Below are positions 23,311 through 34,738 of a DNA stretch of 64,000 bases, one piece after another. A program made the translations under genes and the position numbers. Origin of the DNA: Chelonoidis abingdonii (Eukaryota > Chordata > Testudines > Testudinidae). Positions within the stretch are counted from its first letter, which is position 1. Every line of letters begins with the position of its first letter. The notes beneath the pieces are model-generated. The model was not told the origin of the DNA and made no database searches. It saw only the letters and a list, made by a program, of their open reading frames with translations. The DNA lies in contig NC_133774.1 in NCBI RefSeq assembly GCF_003597395.2, positions 32,089,368-32,153,367 of the forward strand. Direction: 5' to 3'.

Positions 23311-23319
23311 TTCACTGTA

Positions 23320-23843
23320 AGATGGACCCGGAGCAGCGACGGCAGAGCTCCGGTGGCGCTTTAAGGGGCCCGGGGTTCCCCGCAGCGGCCAGAGCTCTGA
23401 GCCTTTTAAATCCCCACACGAGCCCTGCCATTGCTATCCCAGCAGCGGCAGGGCTCCACTGGCACTTTAAAGGGCCCGGGGCTCCCCGCAGTGGCAGGAG
23501 CACTGGACCCTTTAAATCCCCACCAGAGCCCTGCTGCCCCGGGGTGGCAGCAGCAGGGCTCCTGTGGTGATTTAAAAAGCCCGGAGCTCTGCAGTGGCCG
23601 GAGCCCCAGGCCCTTTAATTCACCCTTGAGCCCCCGGGCTCCCAGCTGCCTGTGCAGCTGGTAGCTCTGGGGTGATTTAAAAGCCCTGAGGCTCCCAGTC
23701 ACATCTTGAGCCCCAGGGCCTCTAAATCTTGAAGGGCCTTGCCTCTTCCGGTTGAGGCCACACCTCTTCTGTTGAGACCATGCCCCCGCTCAGGGCTCCA
23801 GTGTACTGGTAAGTCCTTTAATTTACTTTCACTCTTGAAAACT
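23320..23843. repeat. GC-rich diverged tandem array (~105-bp units) ending in a possible transposon terminus
   Basis: About four related units start at roughly 23343, 23450, 23553 and 23660, each opening with AGnGCTCC/AGCTCTGG...TTTAAA...GCCC and carrying a second 'GGCCCTTTAAATCCCC'-like block. The unit spacing is about 100-107 bp. Sequence after the array (23740-23843) includes CACACCTCTTCTGTTGAG and ends TACTTTCACTCTTG, which read on the minus strand (CAAGAGTGAAAGTA) resembles a hAT terminus. Long ORFs on both strands here arise from the GC-rich repeat and are not genes. I recognise this array type from turtle DNA but cannot name it. Confidence 0.7.
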
Positions 23844-26800
23844 AGTCTCAAAGGAGGAAGCCAATGAACAAACCAGGTAGCATTCTAGAGTTCAGCTATT
23901 TCCCTTATGTAATTTTTCAAAAGTTTTGGATTTGTAGAGGAGCTGAGACCTCAACAGGTAGCACTGACTTCAGTGGCAGTTGATGAGTACTCCAAACTTT
24001 TGAAAATCAGGCCACTTATTTGGGCTCCAAAATATGGTTCTAGGAGCCTACCTTCAGCACACAGTTTTGAAAATCTTGACCCAAGTCACCTGACTTTCAG
24101 TCCTAAGTTTTAACTGCAAAACCAGCATTTTTTTTAACAGACAATTTTTCTTGCATAAGTGGAAGAACACTAAGCTGGAAAGGAATGATTAATATCACAG
24201 TGTATATAAACAGCTGTGGCTGAGAACATAACCATAGCTTTGCCCCTGCTATCACAGAGCAGAGCCAATAAAACGCCATACGTTAGAATAAACCCATGTT
24301 AGTATTATACTTGCTTTATTAAAGTTTTCAGCAAGCCTTTAATGTTGTTACAGAAGGATATTACTTTTCTTCAGACAAAATGTAAATGTTCTGTTGAAAA
24401 GGAGTAAAAACATGCTATAAGGTTATATGTTAAACAATTTTTGCATACTTCCAAGCTCTATGAGTTAATCTTATCTTAGCAAACCTGTGTCCCTACTAGG
24501 CTACGGAGCAGGATGTGAAATGTTTATACAAACCGCAGTTAAAAGAATTTCTAGGCTCAGTTCAAGAGTTTATACTTTCAAAGTTATTCCACTGGTGCAT
24601 TCATCATGACCCATACAATTGCTTTGTCTGAGATCTTTAATTCATTCATCTTTTTGAATCTCTGCACTTAAAAAACATATCATAAAGTTCCTAAATAGAC
24701 TGGGTCAACTAGGTGTGGTAATTGCATCTCTTCACTTAGAAAGCAATTTGTAATGAGCAGAGCTCTATTTCCAAAAGTTTGTAAACCATGGAGTCATATG
24801 ATTATTGATGGGGAGAGTCCTATGAAAGCTTTCTGTAATGTCTAGTCTGAGGCAAATAAAGAGTCATCATAAGAATGATATCTCAGTCCAAATACAACAA
24901 ACAACAAAGATGACGACACCTTCATAGAAATGACTTTCTAAGCATGGTTTACTAATAACCAACAGACTGTTCTGTTCCCCCAGCACCACCCGTGGATGTC
25001 AGTATTTTAAACTATTAAATGTAGTTCATCTGTTCATTCAGCTTTGTTCACGCAATATAATTAACACCAAATTTAAATTGGGGGGGGGGGGAGTTGTTTA
25101 GACATGATCAGTAATGCTTCCTTTATCACAAAATATTCACCTCCTTTTGCGCTGTCAAAATCACTGAAGAGAGAAGATATAGGATTTGTGGACAGCTGAG
25201 GACTGAAACTTGTTTGGCCCTCAGCAACCTTGGGGGTTGAGGTATGGAAATGTATCCTACTTACGTGTCAGTCTCATGTATTTTCACAAATGCAGTATAA
25301 TAAAAGGATGCACGCTGCTATGAGACAGAAACAGAGAGGTCAAAGTTATTTTTTTCTATGTATTATTTTCAAACCTTTATTTAAAGAAACAAAAAACCAA
25401 AAACCTTCTCAGTTACTGAACCAAAAAAACCAAGAAAACAAAAAAGCAAGTGGAAATACAAAGTCTTTAAAATATTTTAGTCTAATTAGCCTCATAATAT
25501 TTATATCTTAAATAAGTAAGCTCTCAAAACTGGAAACTCTCATAAAAAACCAACCTTCCACACAAACTTCCTCATGGCTGGACTTTACAAAAACTAGACA
25601 AGCCATTTACAACACACACTTTGCTTCTCCTCAGAGGAAAAAGGACTCTATCTAAACTCCTACATGCCACAACGAGCCACAACAGTGGTTCCTTTAACTC
25701 ACCCAACAATATTGTTAATCCATCCATCTCTTAGCCCAACAGAAGAGTCAGAAAAATCTGTCCAAATATTTATCTGTTCATCCAGAAAACTCTTACTATA
25801 GTCACCTGTCTTGAGATCACGAACCACACTGAACTGGTGTTTTAGACTTTTCCCTTCGTGCCTCAAAAGATGGAGAGTGGATAAGGTTGTTTTACTATGT
25901 GCATTGAAATGTGATTTACCTGTCTGGTTGTTCAGAAAGACTTATTTCCAAGCTCACTGAATCTCTCTTGTGCAGTATCCACCTCAAACAAAAAATTATC
26001 TGATGAGGCCTTAACCCAAATAGGCTATTAGGGATTTTAAGGTGGATGTGTATTCTAGAAGTACTGATAGTTGATTCTATAGAACACTTATTGATTTGTG
26101 TTGACTAACTTCCACTAATCAAAGCAAATTAGAAAACAAAACCATTTCTAGAGTAAAGTTAACATATCTAATGCTGAATAAGGTGCCAGATACTGTAATG
26201 TATTCCCCAGAGAGATATAATTTGTTTTGATATTCCATTAAAATGAATGAATATCTCATTAGCCACCCATACATATTCTAGCATCAAAAGGATTATACCA
26301 ATACTATTTTTTAAAAAAAAACTACACTTAATTTCTAAATCTGGTTTCAAATACAGGTGGTTGTGCCTCTTTAAAATGAATTTTAAGGGAGTTAAAGACA
26401 AACAACTAAATTCTGCTCCCTTTTATACTGGTGTAAATCCAGAATAATTCTGACTTCATCTAGAAATTTCTACACATTAAAGACTTTCTTTGTGGCAGGG
26501 TTAATGAACACAGTTTGATTTTCTAACTGAGCAATTCTGGTTCCTCAATGGTTCTAGTTAGTCTTTTCCCTAATGAAGGGCCAGCTGCAGGTCCCTACAA
26601 GTAGAACTGCTTTGGGCAGAAGGGATGGAGAACTACCTAATCAGATCTGTCTGGACTGGAGGCATTGTTTCAGCATAAGGTAAGAGCAGGCACTGGATCT
26701 CCAGAAATACTGAGAATGAGCAATCTCAACTATACTTTAGCACAGATTTCCAGCTGTGCCCATCATGGGCACACACCCTACCTCACCTACACTCAGCCCA

Positions 26801-27490
26801 TCTAACCTGTTCAATGCTGCCAGAAGAAATGCAAGCAATGGGATTATGGGCTCCTCCTTCACAGGAGCACTGAAGTGGATGGAAGAGGAAAGGCTTTCTG
26901 TGCCCTCTCCCCATCCCAAGATACTTTAAAATGGGACAGCCATAATGTACCCTAACAAGTCTAATCCAAGGTCTATAGAAGTCATATGACAGTTAAAGGA
27001 TCAGAACCCATAAAAAGGTAAATGGCTTTAATTTGTGCAAAATGCACAAATGTTGATTGTTGTATAAATCCTGGAATCCTATCATATCCCACTGTTGGAA
27101 GAAATTGCCCATGAGATTACCTCTGGCATTTGAGGATTATAGATTAGCATCCAGCGAGGAGTGATTTCCAGTTTTTGAATGTTTCGTGTCAAATAATAAA
27201 TGCAGTTTGAGTTGCATTCTCTCTAGTAACAGGAGATTTCCTCTACAGAAATTGATATACTAACAAGATAAAATTCCTAAAATACATCAAGGCGCCTTAA
27301 ATTAAATCAAAACAGCAGTATCTTTTGAAATCGGAGTCTTCATGTTTCAGCTGCAATGATCATGAATGCAGTAACTTTAGTGACCAATTCAGTATAAGAT
27401 TTCAGGGAGTACAAGGCCTTAAGGGCCGGATTGTGAGAAGTGCCACCAAATTGTATCACTTAAAGTAAAATGTTGAAAGGTGCTTAGTTA
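23844..27490. other. Mostly unassigned sequence
   Basis: 23940-24115 contains diverged words of the 'TTTTGAAAATCAGGCCAC' palindromic repeat family. A G-run lies at 25081-25091. 26405-26455 has 'TATACTGGTGTAAATCCAGA', part of another widespread reptile palindromic repeat. No exon or RNA gene is apparent. Confidence 0.45.
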
Positions 27491-27818
27491 GTTAGGAGCC
27501 TAAATGCCATTTTCAAAAGTAACAAACATTTAGGGCCAGATTTGCAAAGGTAGTTAGGCACCTAAAGATACAGCTAGACAGCTAGTAGAATTTACAAAAG
27601 CCCCTGCATAAGCTAGGTACCTAACTCTCATTGAAATCATATGAGTTAGTTGCCTCATCTGCTTAGGCACACTTGGAAATTCTACTAGGTATCTACTTGT
27701 ATATTTAGGTACCAAATACCTTTGCAAATCTGGCCCTTAGGCTCCTAAGTCCTATTGACAGTCCATGAAATTTAGGCTACTAAATCACCTTTGAAAATGA
27801 TATAGGCTCCTAAATCAG
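27491..27818. repeat. Older fold-back repeat split by a Harbinger-like MITE
   Basis: Outer arms: the left (about 27491-27523, TTAGGAGCCTAAATGCCATT then TTCAAAAGT) pairs with the reverse complement of 27787-27818 (TTAGGAGCCTATATCATTTT then CAAAGGTGA). Between them sits the inner fold-back element 27533-27736. The outer repeat therefore predates the inner insertion. Confidence 0.75.
27533..27736. mobile_element. Fold-back MITE, probably PIF/Harbinger (TTA target)
   Basis: The two ends share a perfect 20-bp terminal inverted repeat, GGGCCAGATTTGCAAAGGTA. TTA flanks both sides (27530-27532 and 27737-27739), matching the 3-bp TTA/TAA target duplication of PIF/Harbinger elements. The arms stay recognisably complementary for about 95 bp, so nearly the whole 204-bp element folds on itself. 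Superfamily is inferred from the TSD only. Confidence 0.8.
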
Positions 27819-28059
27819 TTATGCATTGCAACACTGCATGTAGATACATCTGAATACCTTTTAAAATCTGGGCAATCACATATATACTTATGAAAATGTT
27901 ACCCTTTGGCTTTTAACTGTTTGCTTAGGTTCAACTAATCTTTGTCATCCTTTTCCTTCACTAATAACCACCTCCTGGGCAGAAAGAGCCTGAGGGCAAG
28001 GGATGGAGGAAATAGGAGAAAAGAATTAAAAGGAAAGATTTAAAAAACTCCAAAAGCAA

Positions 28060-28374
28060 TTGATGATATCAACAGGGCTGTATAGAGGCACAGGGTTCTG
28101 TTTGCATGGAGTATGGGTGAAGGAGTTTGGAGTGCAGGTGGTATTCTCTTTGATTCTTCCTGTCAAAGGTAGGGGCCCAGGCAGAGACAGATGCATCATA
28201 GAGGTGAATGCCTGGCTGCGAAGATGGTGTTGCCAGGAGGGCTCTGGCTTCCTCGACCACGGAATGCTATTCAAGGAAGGACTGCTAGGCAGAGATGGCA
28301 TTCACCTTTTGAGGAGGGGAAAGACCGTATTTGCACACAGACTGGCTAACCTAGTGAGGAAGGCTTTAAACTAG
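28060..28374 (+). pseudogene. CR1 ORF1 remnant: C-terminal SGNH esterase-like domain
   Basis: A 104-codon open frame reads ...GVQVVFSLILPVKGRG... NAWLRRWCCQEGSGFLDH...GRDGIHLLRRGKTV..LANLVRKALN. This matches the C-terminal half of the esterase-like domain found in CR1 ORF1 proteins: the I.LP.kgRG block, the WLR.WC helix, and the D-G-x-H box (GRDGIHL), which supplies the Asp and His of the SGNH catalytic set. The N-terminal GDS serine block is not present upstream, so the domain is truncated. The first Met is an accident of truncation. In CR1, ORF1 is thought to act in RNA or lipid binding during retrotransposition. Confidence 0.8.
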
Positions 28375-28609
28375 GTTCGACGGGGACAGGTGAGCAAAGC
28401 CCACAGGAAGTGGGGAACATGAAGACCTGGGAGATGGGTTGGAAACAAGAGGGACCGTGGGCTATAATGGCAGAGAGAAAGGAGGGTCAGGGCAAAACCG
28501 GGAGGCAAGATCAAACCAGTATCTTAGATGCCTATAATACATAATGCGAGAAAGATGTAATAAGAGGGAAAGAACTGGAAAAAAAATAAAACAAAAAACT
28601 AATAATAAA

Positions 28610-31080
28610 ACATAACTATGACATTGTTGGCATCATGAAACTTGTGGTATAATGACACATGATGGCATGTTTATGTGGACGGGTATTGTTGGCTGCAGGA
28701 GGATGACAGGGAAAAGGGGAGGTGTTGTGATATATTAAAAATGTTACACACTGGACTGAGGTGAGATGGACATAGGAACGGAAGGTGTTATAGTCTCTGG
28801 GTTAGGATAAAAGGGGTAAAAAACAGGTGAGTTTGTGTAGAGTCTATAACAGGCACTAACAGGTGAAGAGGTGTGAACTTTTTTAAAACAACTTAATAAA
28901 ATCATCGAAGCCAAGATTGGGGTGGATGGGGGACTTCAATATCGCAGATATATGTTCGGCTAAAATAAACCGGGGCACAGACTATCACATACAGTCTCTG
29001 GACGGCATTGCAGAGAACTTTATTATTTCAGAAGGTTGAAATAAGCTACTAGGGGGAGCTTTTAGACTTGATTGTAACAATTATAGGGAGGAACTCGTTG
29101 AGAACTTTGAAGTAGAAGGACTTGGTGAAAGGAGTATGAATCATAGAGTTGCAATTCTAAGAAGGGTTAAGGAAGGAGTAAGCAAAATAGAGACCATGGA
29201 TTCCAGGGAAGGCGGATTTTGTAAGCTAGAGAAGCTGATTAGTAAGGTCATAGGGAATCAGATGGGGAAAACATGAGGAGAGGTTGGACGTTCTTCAAAG
29301 GGACACATAAGACCCAAAAGCAAGCTATCTGATGGGCAGGAAAGATAGAAAATGATGGGCAAAGACCACCTTGGCATTAGACCACGAGATTTGCAATGCC
29401 TACAAAATAAAGGAAGTCAATATAAAAAATTGGAAACTAGATCAGATTACAAGATGAATATAGGCAACAACACAGAATGCAGAGGCGAAGATTAGAAAAG
29501 CAAAGCACAAAATGAGGCTCAAACTTAGCTATGGAGTAAAGGGAAACAAGAAGACTTTTTATCAATACATTAGAAGCAAGGCAACCAAGGAAGGTAGGCC
29601 CACTGCTCAGTGGGAAGGAGAAACAGTAACCGAACTTGAAATGAGAGATGTTTAATGACTTCTTTGTGTTCATCTTCACTGAGAAGTCTGAAGGAATGTT
29701 AACATTAGTTGAAGCTTATGGAAGGGGGTAAAGTTTAGAAGATAAATAAAAAAAGAGCAAGTTAAAAATATTAGAAAATTCAGATCCGCGTCACAAGGCC
29801 TGATGAAATAGCATCCTGAAATACTCAGGAGTTAATAGAGGAGGTATTGAGCCTCAGCTATTATATTTGGAAAGTCATGGGAGTCAGGAGAGATCCAGAC
29901 AGACTGGCAAACTGGGCAATATATGTGCTCGTCTAAAAAAGGGAAACAACCAGGAACTACAGACAGTTGTTTAACTTTCTGTCCAAGAAGATTAATGGAG
30001 CAAGTATTAAAGAAATCATCTGGCAAACACTGTGGAAGGTGAATAAGGTGATAGGGAATAGCCGAGCATGGATTCTGTAAAGAAAATCGTGCAAGCAATC
30101 TGATACTTTCTTTGAAAGGTATAAAGAGTCTTGGTGGATAAGGGAGAATAGTGTGGAGTGAGGTTATACATAGACTTTAGAAAGGCTTCTGATACAGTCT
30201 CGCCATTGATTCCTTATCGATTAAACTAGGCAATACAATTTGATGGGCTACTATAGAGGTGGGTGTAACTGCTGGATAACGTACTCAAGGTAAGTATATT
30301 AATGCCTCCGCAATCCTGCTGGAAAGGTTAAGACAGTGGGTTCGCAGGGTTGTTTGGGACCGTCGTCATTAATCTTCATCAATGACTTAGTTTGGCAATA
30401 GAAAGTATGCTTATTAGTGTGCAGATGCTACCAACTGGACGTTGCAAACTGCGTTGGAGGACAGGGTAAAAATTCAAAATGAATCTGGACATTGGAGAAA
30501 TGTCTGAGGTAAACAAGGATGAAGTCAATAAAGACAAAATGCAAAGTTTGCTCCACTTAGGAAGGAACAATTAGTTTCACACATACAGATGGAAGAGACT
30601 GTCTAGGAAGGAGTATGTAGAAAGAGATCTAGGGGTCATAGTGGACCACAAGCCTAAATTGCAGTCAACAGTGGATGATACTGTTGCAAAAAAAGCAAAC
30701 ATATTCCTGGATGCGTTAAAGTGTGTTGTAAAAGACCGAGATGCTCATTTCTTTCCGCGTGTATCTCTGCACTGGTTAGGCCTCAACTGGAGTATTGTGC
30801 CCAGTTTCTGGGCACACCGCATTTCAACAAGTTGGAGAAATTGGAGAGGCGTCCAGAGAAGAGCAACAGAATGATTAAAAGGTCTTGAGAACATGACCTA
30901 TTGAAGGAAGGCTGAAAGAATTGGTTTGTTTAGTTGAAAAGAGAAGACTGAAGGGACATGATAGCATTTTCAGGTATCTAAAAGGGTGATCAGGAGGGGG
31001 AGAAAACTTGTTCACCCTTAGCCTCTAATGGACTAGAAACAGAAGCATGCGGCTTAAACTGCAAGCAAGGGAGATTTAGG
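28610..31080 (+). pseudogene. CR1 ORF2 (endonuclease-reverse transcriptase) relic
   Basis: Nucleotide words of the turtle CR1 ORF2 run in order: the endonuclease part (28610-29100, including GTTGGCATCATGAAACTTGT and ATGGGGGACTTCAATAT), the EN-RT linker (29300-29640), and the reverse transcriptase (29780-30900). The catalytic FADD box is seen at 30418-30432 as TGT GCA GAT GCT ACC (C-A-D-A-T), so the second Asp is changed. Reading frame changes every few tens of bases, and no open frame exceeds about 80 codons. The C-terminal part (30641-30874) keeps one 77-codon frame with RPQLEYC-like sequence in a shifted frame. Dead copy. Confidence 0.8.
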
Positions 31081-31303
31081 TTGGACATTAGAAAAAGTTC
31101 TAACTGTCAGGTACGTTAAACACTGGAATAAATTGCCTAGGGAGGTTGTGGAATCTCCATCTCTGGAGATATTTAAGAGTAGGTTAGATAAATGTCTATC
31201 AGGGATGGTCTAGACAGTATTTGGTTCCTGCCATGAGGGCAGGGGACTGGACTCGATGACCTCTTGAGGTCCCTTCCAGTCCTAGAGTCTATGAGTCTAT
31301 GAG

Positions 31304-33322
31304 CTCACTCCAGGACTAGAACCTAAGTGCTTTTTGTCCTTTATTTTGAGTGTGCAATTAATAAGAGAAAGAAAATGGCACCCCGAAAAACAAAGGCAAG
31401 GTTTAAAGGTTCTTATTAAAACTGGGTTCTAAAGATGAACTGAAAAGGGTTTTAACTTGTTGTGATGGTGTATACTACCCTTTAAAGGCCATCCAGGAGT
31501 TGTATTCAGAATCACCTGCATATAATCAGGGAGGATCCTTGCTCCACGTGGAGCACTATCATTTAAAACAGGAAGCAAAAGCTGAATGAGAGGGTATGGA
31601 GACTAGAAGATGCATAAGTAGCAAGGGAAGGTGGCTTAATATCCTGGTCTGACCAGACCCAGAGATGTTGTGAATTTTGTGTAATCGGGATCTGGGTTCA
31701 GAGGTATGAGCCTTTAAACTGTTGTTCAAGTACTCCCTTATAGGATTTAAAGGGGAAGTTACTTATGTTAATTGAGGTGTTTGGTTTCTCATTTCTCTGA
31801 TCAGAGCCAACATGCTTGTTAACAGCTAGCTGTTGTAAAGTAAAGCCAGGCATACCTGTAGGGCCACACCTGGCTATGAGAGGGGGAAGAAAGATAGCCT
31901 ATCCTTTTACACCTGCCAAAAATGTGTATCCCAGGGTTATATGTCCCTCCTGGAAGAGGAGATAACATCTCTCTTGGTAGAAGAGGATTATATTGTACAT
32001 GCTTTAAAGAAAAATATACGCTTTATCCCAAAAATGTGGTAAACCAAGGAGAGCAGAAATGTTTTACATAGTTAGAAAAATATTTGACTTTTTAAAAACT
32101 CTTTCTTGTGATATAAGACAAAACATTTGAGGGCTTTTTTTTAAATATGTAAAGACAAGTTCTGTTATCACTTTCACTTTTCTCTAGAGTTGCATAGTTC
32201 AGGATTTTCAAAAGTGTCCATGCAGGAAATTATTCCTAATCTGTTTAGGAACTTTAGAAAATCCTACTGTGCACATATTTGCATTTTAGGTGCCTAAATA
32301 CCTTCGAAAATCTGACCCATAGTCCTTGATTTTAAAGCGTAGTTCCTGTTTTGTGTTGAAGGACAGCTTTTAACAAAAGTCTGATCCTATGGCCCTGATT
32401 GTTGTTTACACAAAGGCCCTCTTAGATTGCTTTTATGCCCATTTTAAGACGCTTTTGCACTAATGGACCCGTGTAAAGATGCTTTATGTAACTGAGAATC
32501 TGGGCCAATGTGTATTGTAACATACATAGAAGGCAACACTTTTAGTGAACTCTGTTAAGTAATAACAAAATAGTTTTGTTATTGATTAAAACCTCATTTG
32601 CTTTTGCTCTTCTTGATAGAAATTTGTTCAGAATTTTACTAATATAAACATGTCAAATTGTTTTTCCTTCACACAACATTTGCCTCTAGGAAATAGCCTT
32701 AAAAATCTTTCTACAGCTCTAACATTGGCAGGCTTTGGAAAATACAATGTTCTTAGTTAGCATGGCTTGCCAAACTTTTCTAAAGGTGACTTTAATTAAC
32801 AGTCCAAGATGTTATGAATTAAACTGTACTTAACTCTTTTCTGTATAACTAAGTTACCTGAGGTACCTCTTTGGGTGTTCTATAAGTAATGGAAACAGTT
32901 CCCAGTATAATCTTAGTTCAATTAGTATATTAAGAGTTCTCTTGCAGGACCAAGAGAGGGATAATTTTTAATAATGGTGTGGTTGTAAGTCCTTTTCTTT
33001 CAATGGGTTCAAATTAAATGCTAAATTCTGATCTCACACCCACTCAGGCCCACAGAGGTTGCATGGATATAATTGAGAGCACAGTCTGGCCTAGTTACTC
33101 TATCCTGATCTTTTGGGTTTATGTGTGAATCTTGAATTAAACATAGTGGGCTAAATGCTGTGCTGCTTTATACCCTGCAGAATCCCATCAGCTTCCAGTG
33201 GGGTTTTCCAGGCTTTAATCACCAAATAACTTGATCCTATTTCTTCTGATGAGATGAAGGGGTGAATGTTGTCTCTTTCAGTTTGTGTTTTTGACCACCA
33301 GAATGCAAGGTTGTTGACTAAT
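31304..33322. other. Mostly unassigned sequence
   Basis: 32195-32325 contains 'TGCCTAAATACCTTCGAAAA', a diverged piece of the palindromic family at 27.5 kb. 32385-32510 has 'GGCCCTGATTGTTGTTTACA...GAGAATCTGGGCC', another fold-back repeat. No exon or RNA gene is apparent. Confidence 0.45.
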
Positions 33323-33631
33323 AATAATTCGACATTGATGAGGCCTCATCTGGAGTACTGTGTCCAGCTTTGGGCCCCACAATACAAGAAGGATGTGGAA
33401 AAATTGGAAAGAGTCCAGCGGAGGGCAACAAAAATTATTAGGGGGCTGGAGCACATGACTTATGAGGAGAGGCAGAGGGAACTGAGATTATTTAGTCTGC
33501 AGAAGAGAAGAATGAGAGGGGATTTGGTAGCTGCTTTCAACTACCTGAAAGGGGGTTCCAAAGAGGATGGATCTAGACTGTTCTCAGTGGTAGCAGATGA
33601 GACCATTACTCCTTGTTCTGTCAAGTTGTAG
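33266..33631 (+). pseudogene. CR1 ORF2 C-terminal fragment
   Basis: From about codon 20 the frame reads LMRPHLEYCVQLWAPQYKKD VEKLERVQRRATKII.GL...YEERQRELRLFSLQKRRMRGDLVAAFNYLKG, the C-terminal end of CR1-type ORF2 proteins after the reverse transcriptase. The first ~19 residues come from unrelated sequence upstream of the truncation point. The frame is unusually intact compared with the other CR1 copies. It lacks endonuclease and catalytic RT, so it has no activity. Confidence 0.85.
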
Positions 33632-33861
33632 TGGGGGAGGTTTAAGTTGGATATTAGGGGAAAACTTTTTCACTAGGAGGGTGGTGAAGCACTGGAATGA
33701 GTTACGTAGGGAGGTGGTGGAATCTCCTTCCTTAGAGGTTTTTAAGGTCAGGCTTGACATAGCCCTGACTGGGAAGATTTAGTTGGGGATTGGCCCTGCT
33801 TTGAGCAAGAGGTTGGACTCGATGACCTCCTGAGGTCCCTTCCAACCCTGATATTCTATGA
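33323..33861 (+). mobile_element. CR1 LINE 3' end, 5'-truncated
   Basis: Starts abruptly inside ORF2 and runs through the 3' UTR to 'AACCCTGATATTCTATGAA' with GGACTCGATGACCTCCTGAG before it, the CR1 3' signature of a subfamily different from the 28-31 kb copy (tail ATTCTATG rather than AGTCTATG). Severe 5' truncation is typical of CR1. Confidence 0.92.
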
Positions 33862-34071
33862 ATTTTAAAAAATTTGCTGTGATATAGTGTTTTTCATCAG
33901 CAGATCTAAACCTTACAAAAGAGGTATCAGTATCATTATCTCCACTTACATACACATAGTATCAAAGATTTGCTTATGTTGAATTTACTCCCAATTGTCT
34001 ATAATCTTAGAACATGCCTTTGTTTTAACAAATATGATGACATGCCTGTCTAATAGGTTCAGTCTGTATGG
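33862..34071. other. Short unassigned spacer
   Basis: AT-rich sequence between the CR1 end and the hAT MITE. Confidence 0.4.
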
Positions 34072-34373
34072 CAGTGGTAGGCAACCTGAGGCCCGCAGGC
34101 CATACACGGCTCGGCAGGGTAATCTGCTGGTGGGTCACAAGACAATTTGTTTACTTTGATGGTCCACAGTTCCCAGTGGCTGAGGTTTGCTGTTCCTGGC
34201 CAATGGAAGTTGCGGGAAGCAGAGGCCGCACATCCCTGTGGCCCGTGCCACTTCCTGCAGCTTCCGTTGGCCGGGAACGGTGAACCGTAGACACTGGGAA
34301 CTGTGGACAGTCAAAGTAAACAAACTGTCTTGTGGCCCACCGTGGATTATAGTGGACAGGTGGCCCACTACTG
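34072..34373. mobile_element. hAT fold-back MITE
   Basis: Ends CAGTGGTAGGCAACCTG and (reverse complement of the right end) CAGTAGTGGGCCACCTG are inverted repeats. Flanking 8-mers CTGTATGG and GTATATGG match at 6 of 8 positions, fitting a hAT TSD. Longer internal arms are also inverted: TTTGTTTACTTTGATGGTCC near 34148 faces GACAGTCAAAGTAAACAAAC near 34306. ORFs on both strands reflect this symmetry. Confidence 0.88.
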
Positions 34374-34447
34374 GTATATGGTATATACTGTAACTTATTG
34401 TTCTGCTCCAACATGCTGGATTTGAAGGACCTACTTGTATACTCTAA

Positions 34448-34735
34448 GGCTTTGTCTACACTGGACTTTCGTCAGTAAAACTTTTATCATTCAGGGGTGT
34501 GAAAAAACACACACACACCTGAACCACAAATTTACCAACAAAAAGCGCCAGTGTGAATAGCACTTTGTCGGCGAGTGAGTTCTCCTGCTGACAAAGCTAC
34601 CCCCGCTTATTGAAGGTGGAATTTTTTTTTCCTCTCTTTCCTTCCAACAAAGAGCGGCTACACTGCGCACCTTTTAGCAGCATGGCTGTAGCAGCACAGC
34701 CGTGCTGCTAAAAGGTGCATAGTGTAGATATAGCC
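34448..34735. mobile_element. PIF/Harbinger MITE with TAA target-site duplication
   Basis: Left terminus GGCTTTGTCTACAC and right terminus GTGTAGATATAGCC are inverted repeats. TAA lies directly outside both (34445-34447 and 34736-34738). The interior holds two inverted-repeat features: AAAAGCGCCAGTGTGAATAG, and a strong hairpin CACCTTTTAGCAGCATGGCT facing CGTGCTGCTAAAAGGTG (34669-34718). 288 bp, non-coding. Confidence 0.87.
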
Positions 34736-34738
34736 TAA

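Larger units (their letters stand above)
28025..31303 (+). mobile_element. CR1 LINE, nearly full length, broken
   Basis: Contains, in CR1 order, the C-terminal ORF1 esterase block (28060-28374), a ~2.5-kb ORF2 relic, and the 3' UTR ending GTCCTAGAGTCTATGAGTCT ATGAG (two copies of the 8-bp tail unit AGTCTATG, to 31303). The phrase GGACTGGACTCGATGACCTC just before the tail is diagnostic of the turtle CR1 3' end. The 5' edge is approximate. No TSD is expected from CR1 and none is seen. It cannot retrotranspose because both ORFs are interrupted. Confidence 0.9.

Noticed and set aside
23304..23702. ORFs of 63-98 codons with Pro/Ala/Gly-rich peptides on both strands
   Set aside because: Products of the GC-rich tandem array, open on both strands, with no domain.
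28026..28301. 91-codon minus-strand ORF
   Set aside because: Antisense shadow of the CR1 ORF1 esterase frame.
34068..34414. Four overlapping ORFs on both strands
   Set aside because: Inside the hAT fold-back MITE 34072-34373; mirrored frames follow from the inverted repeat.
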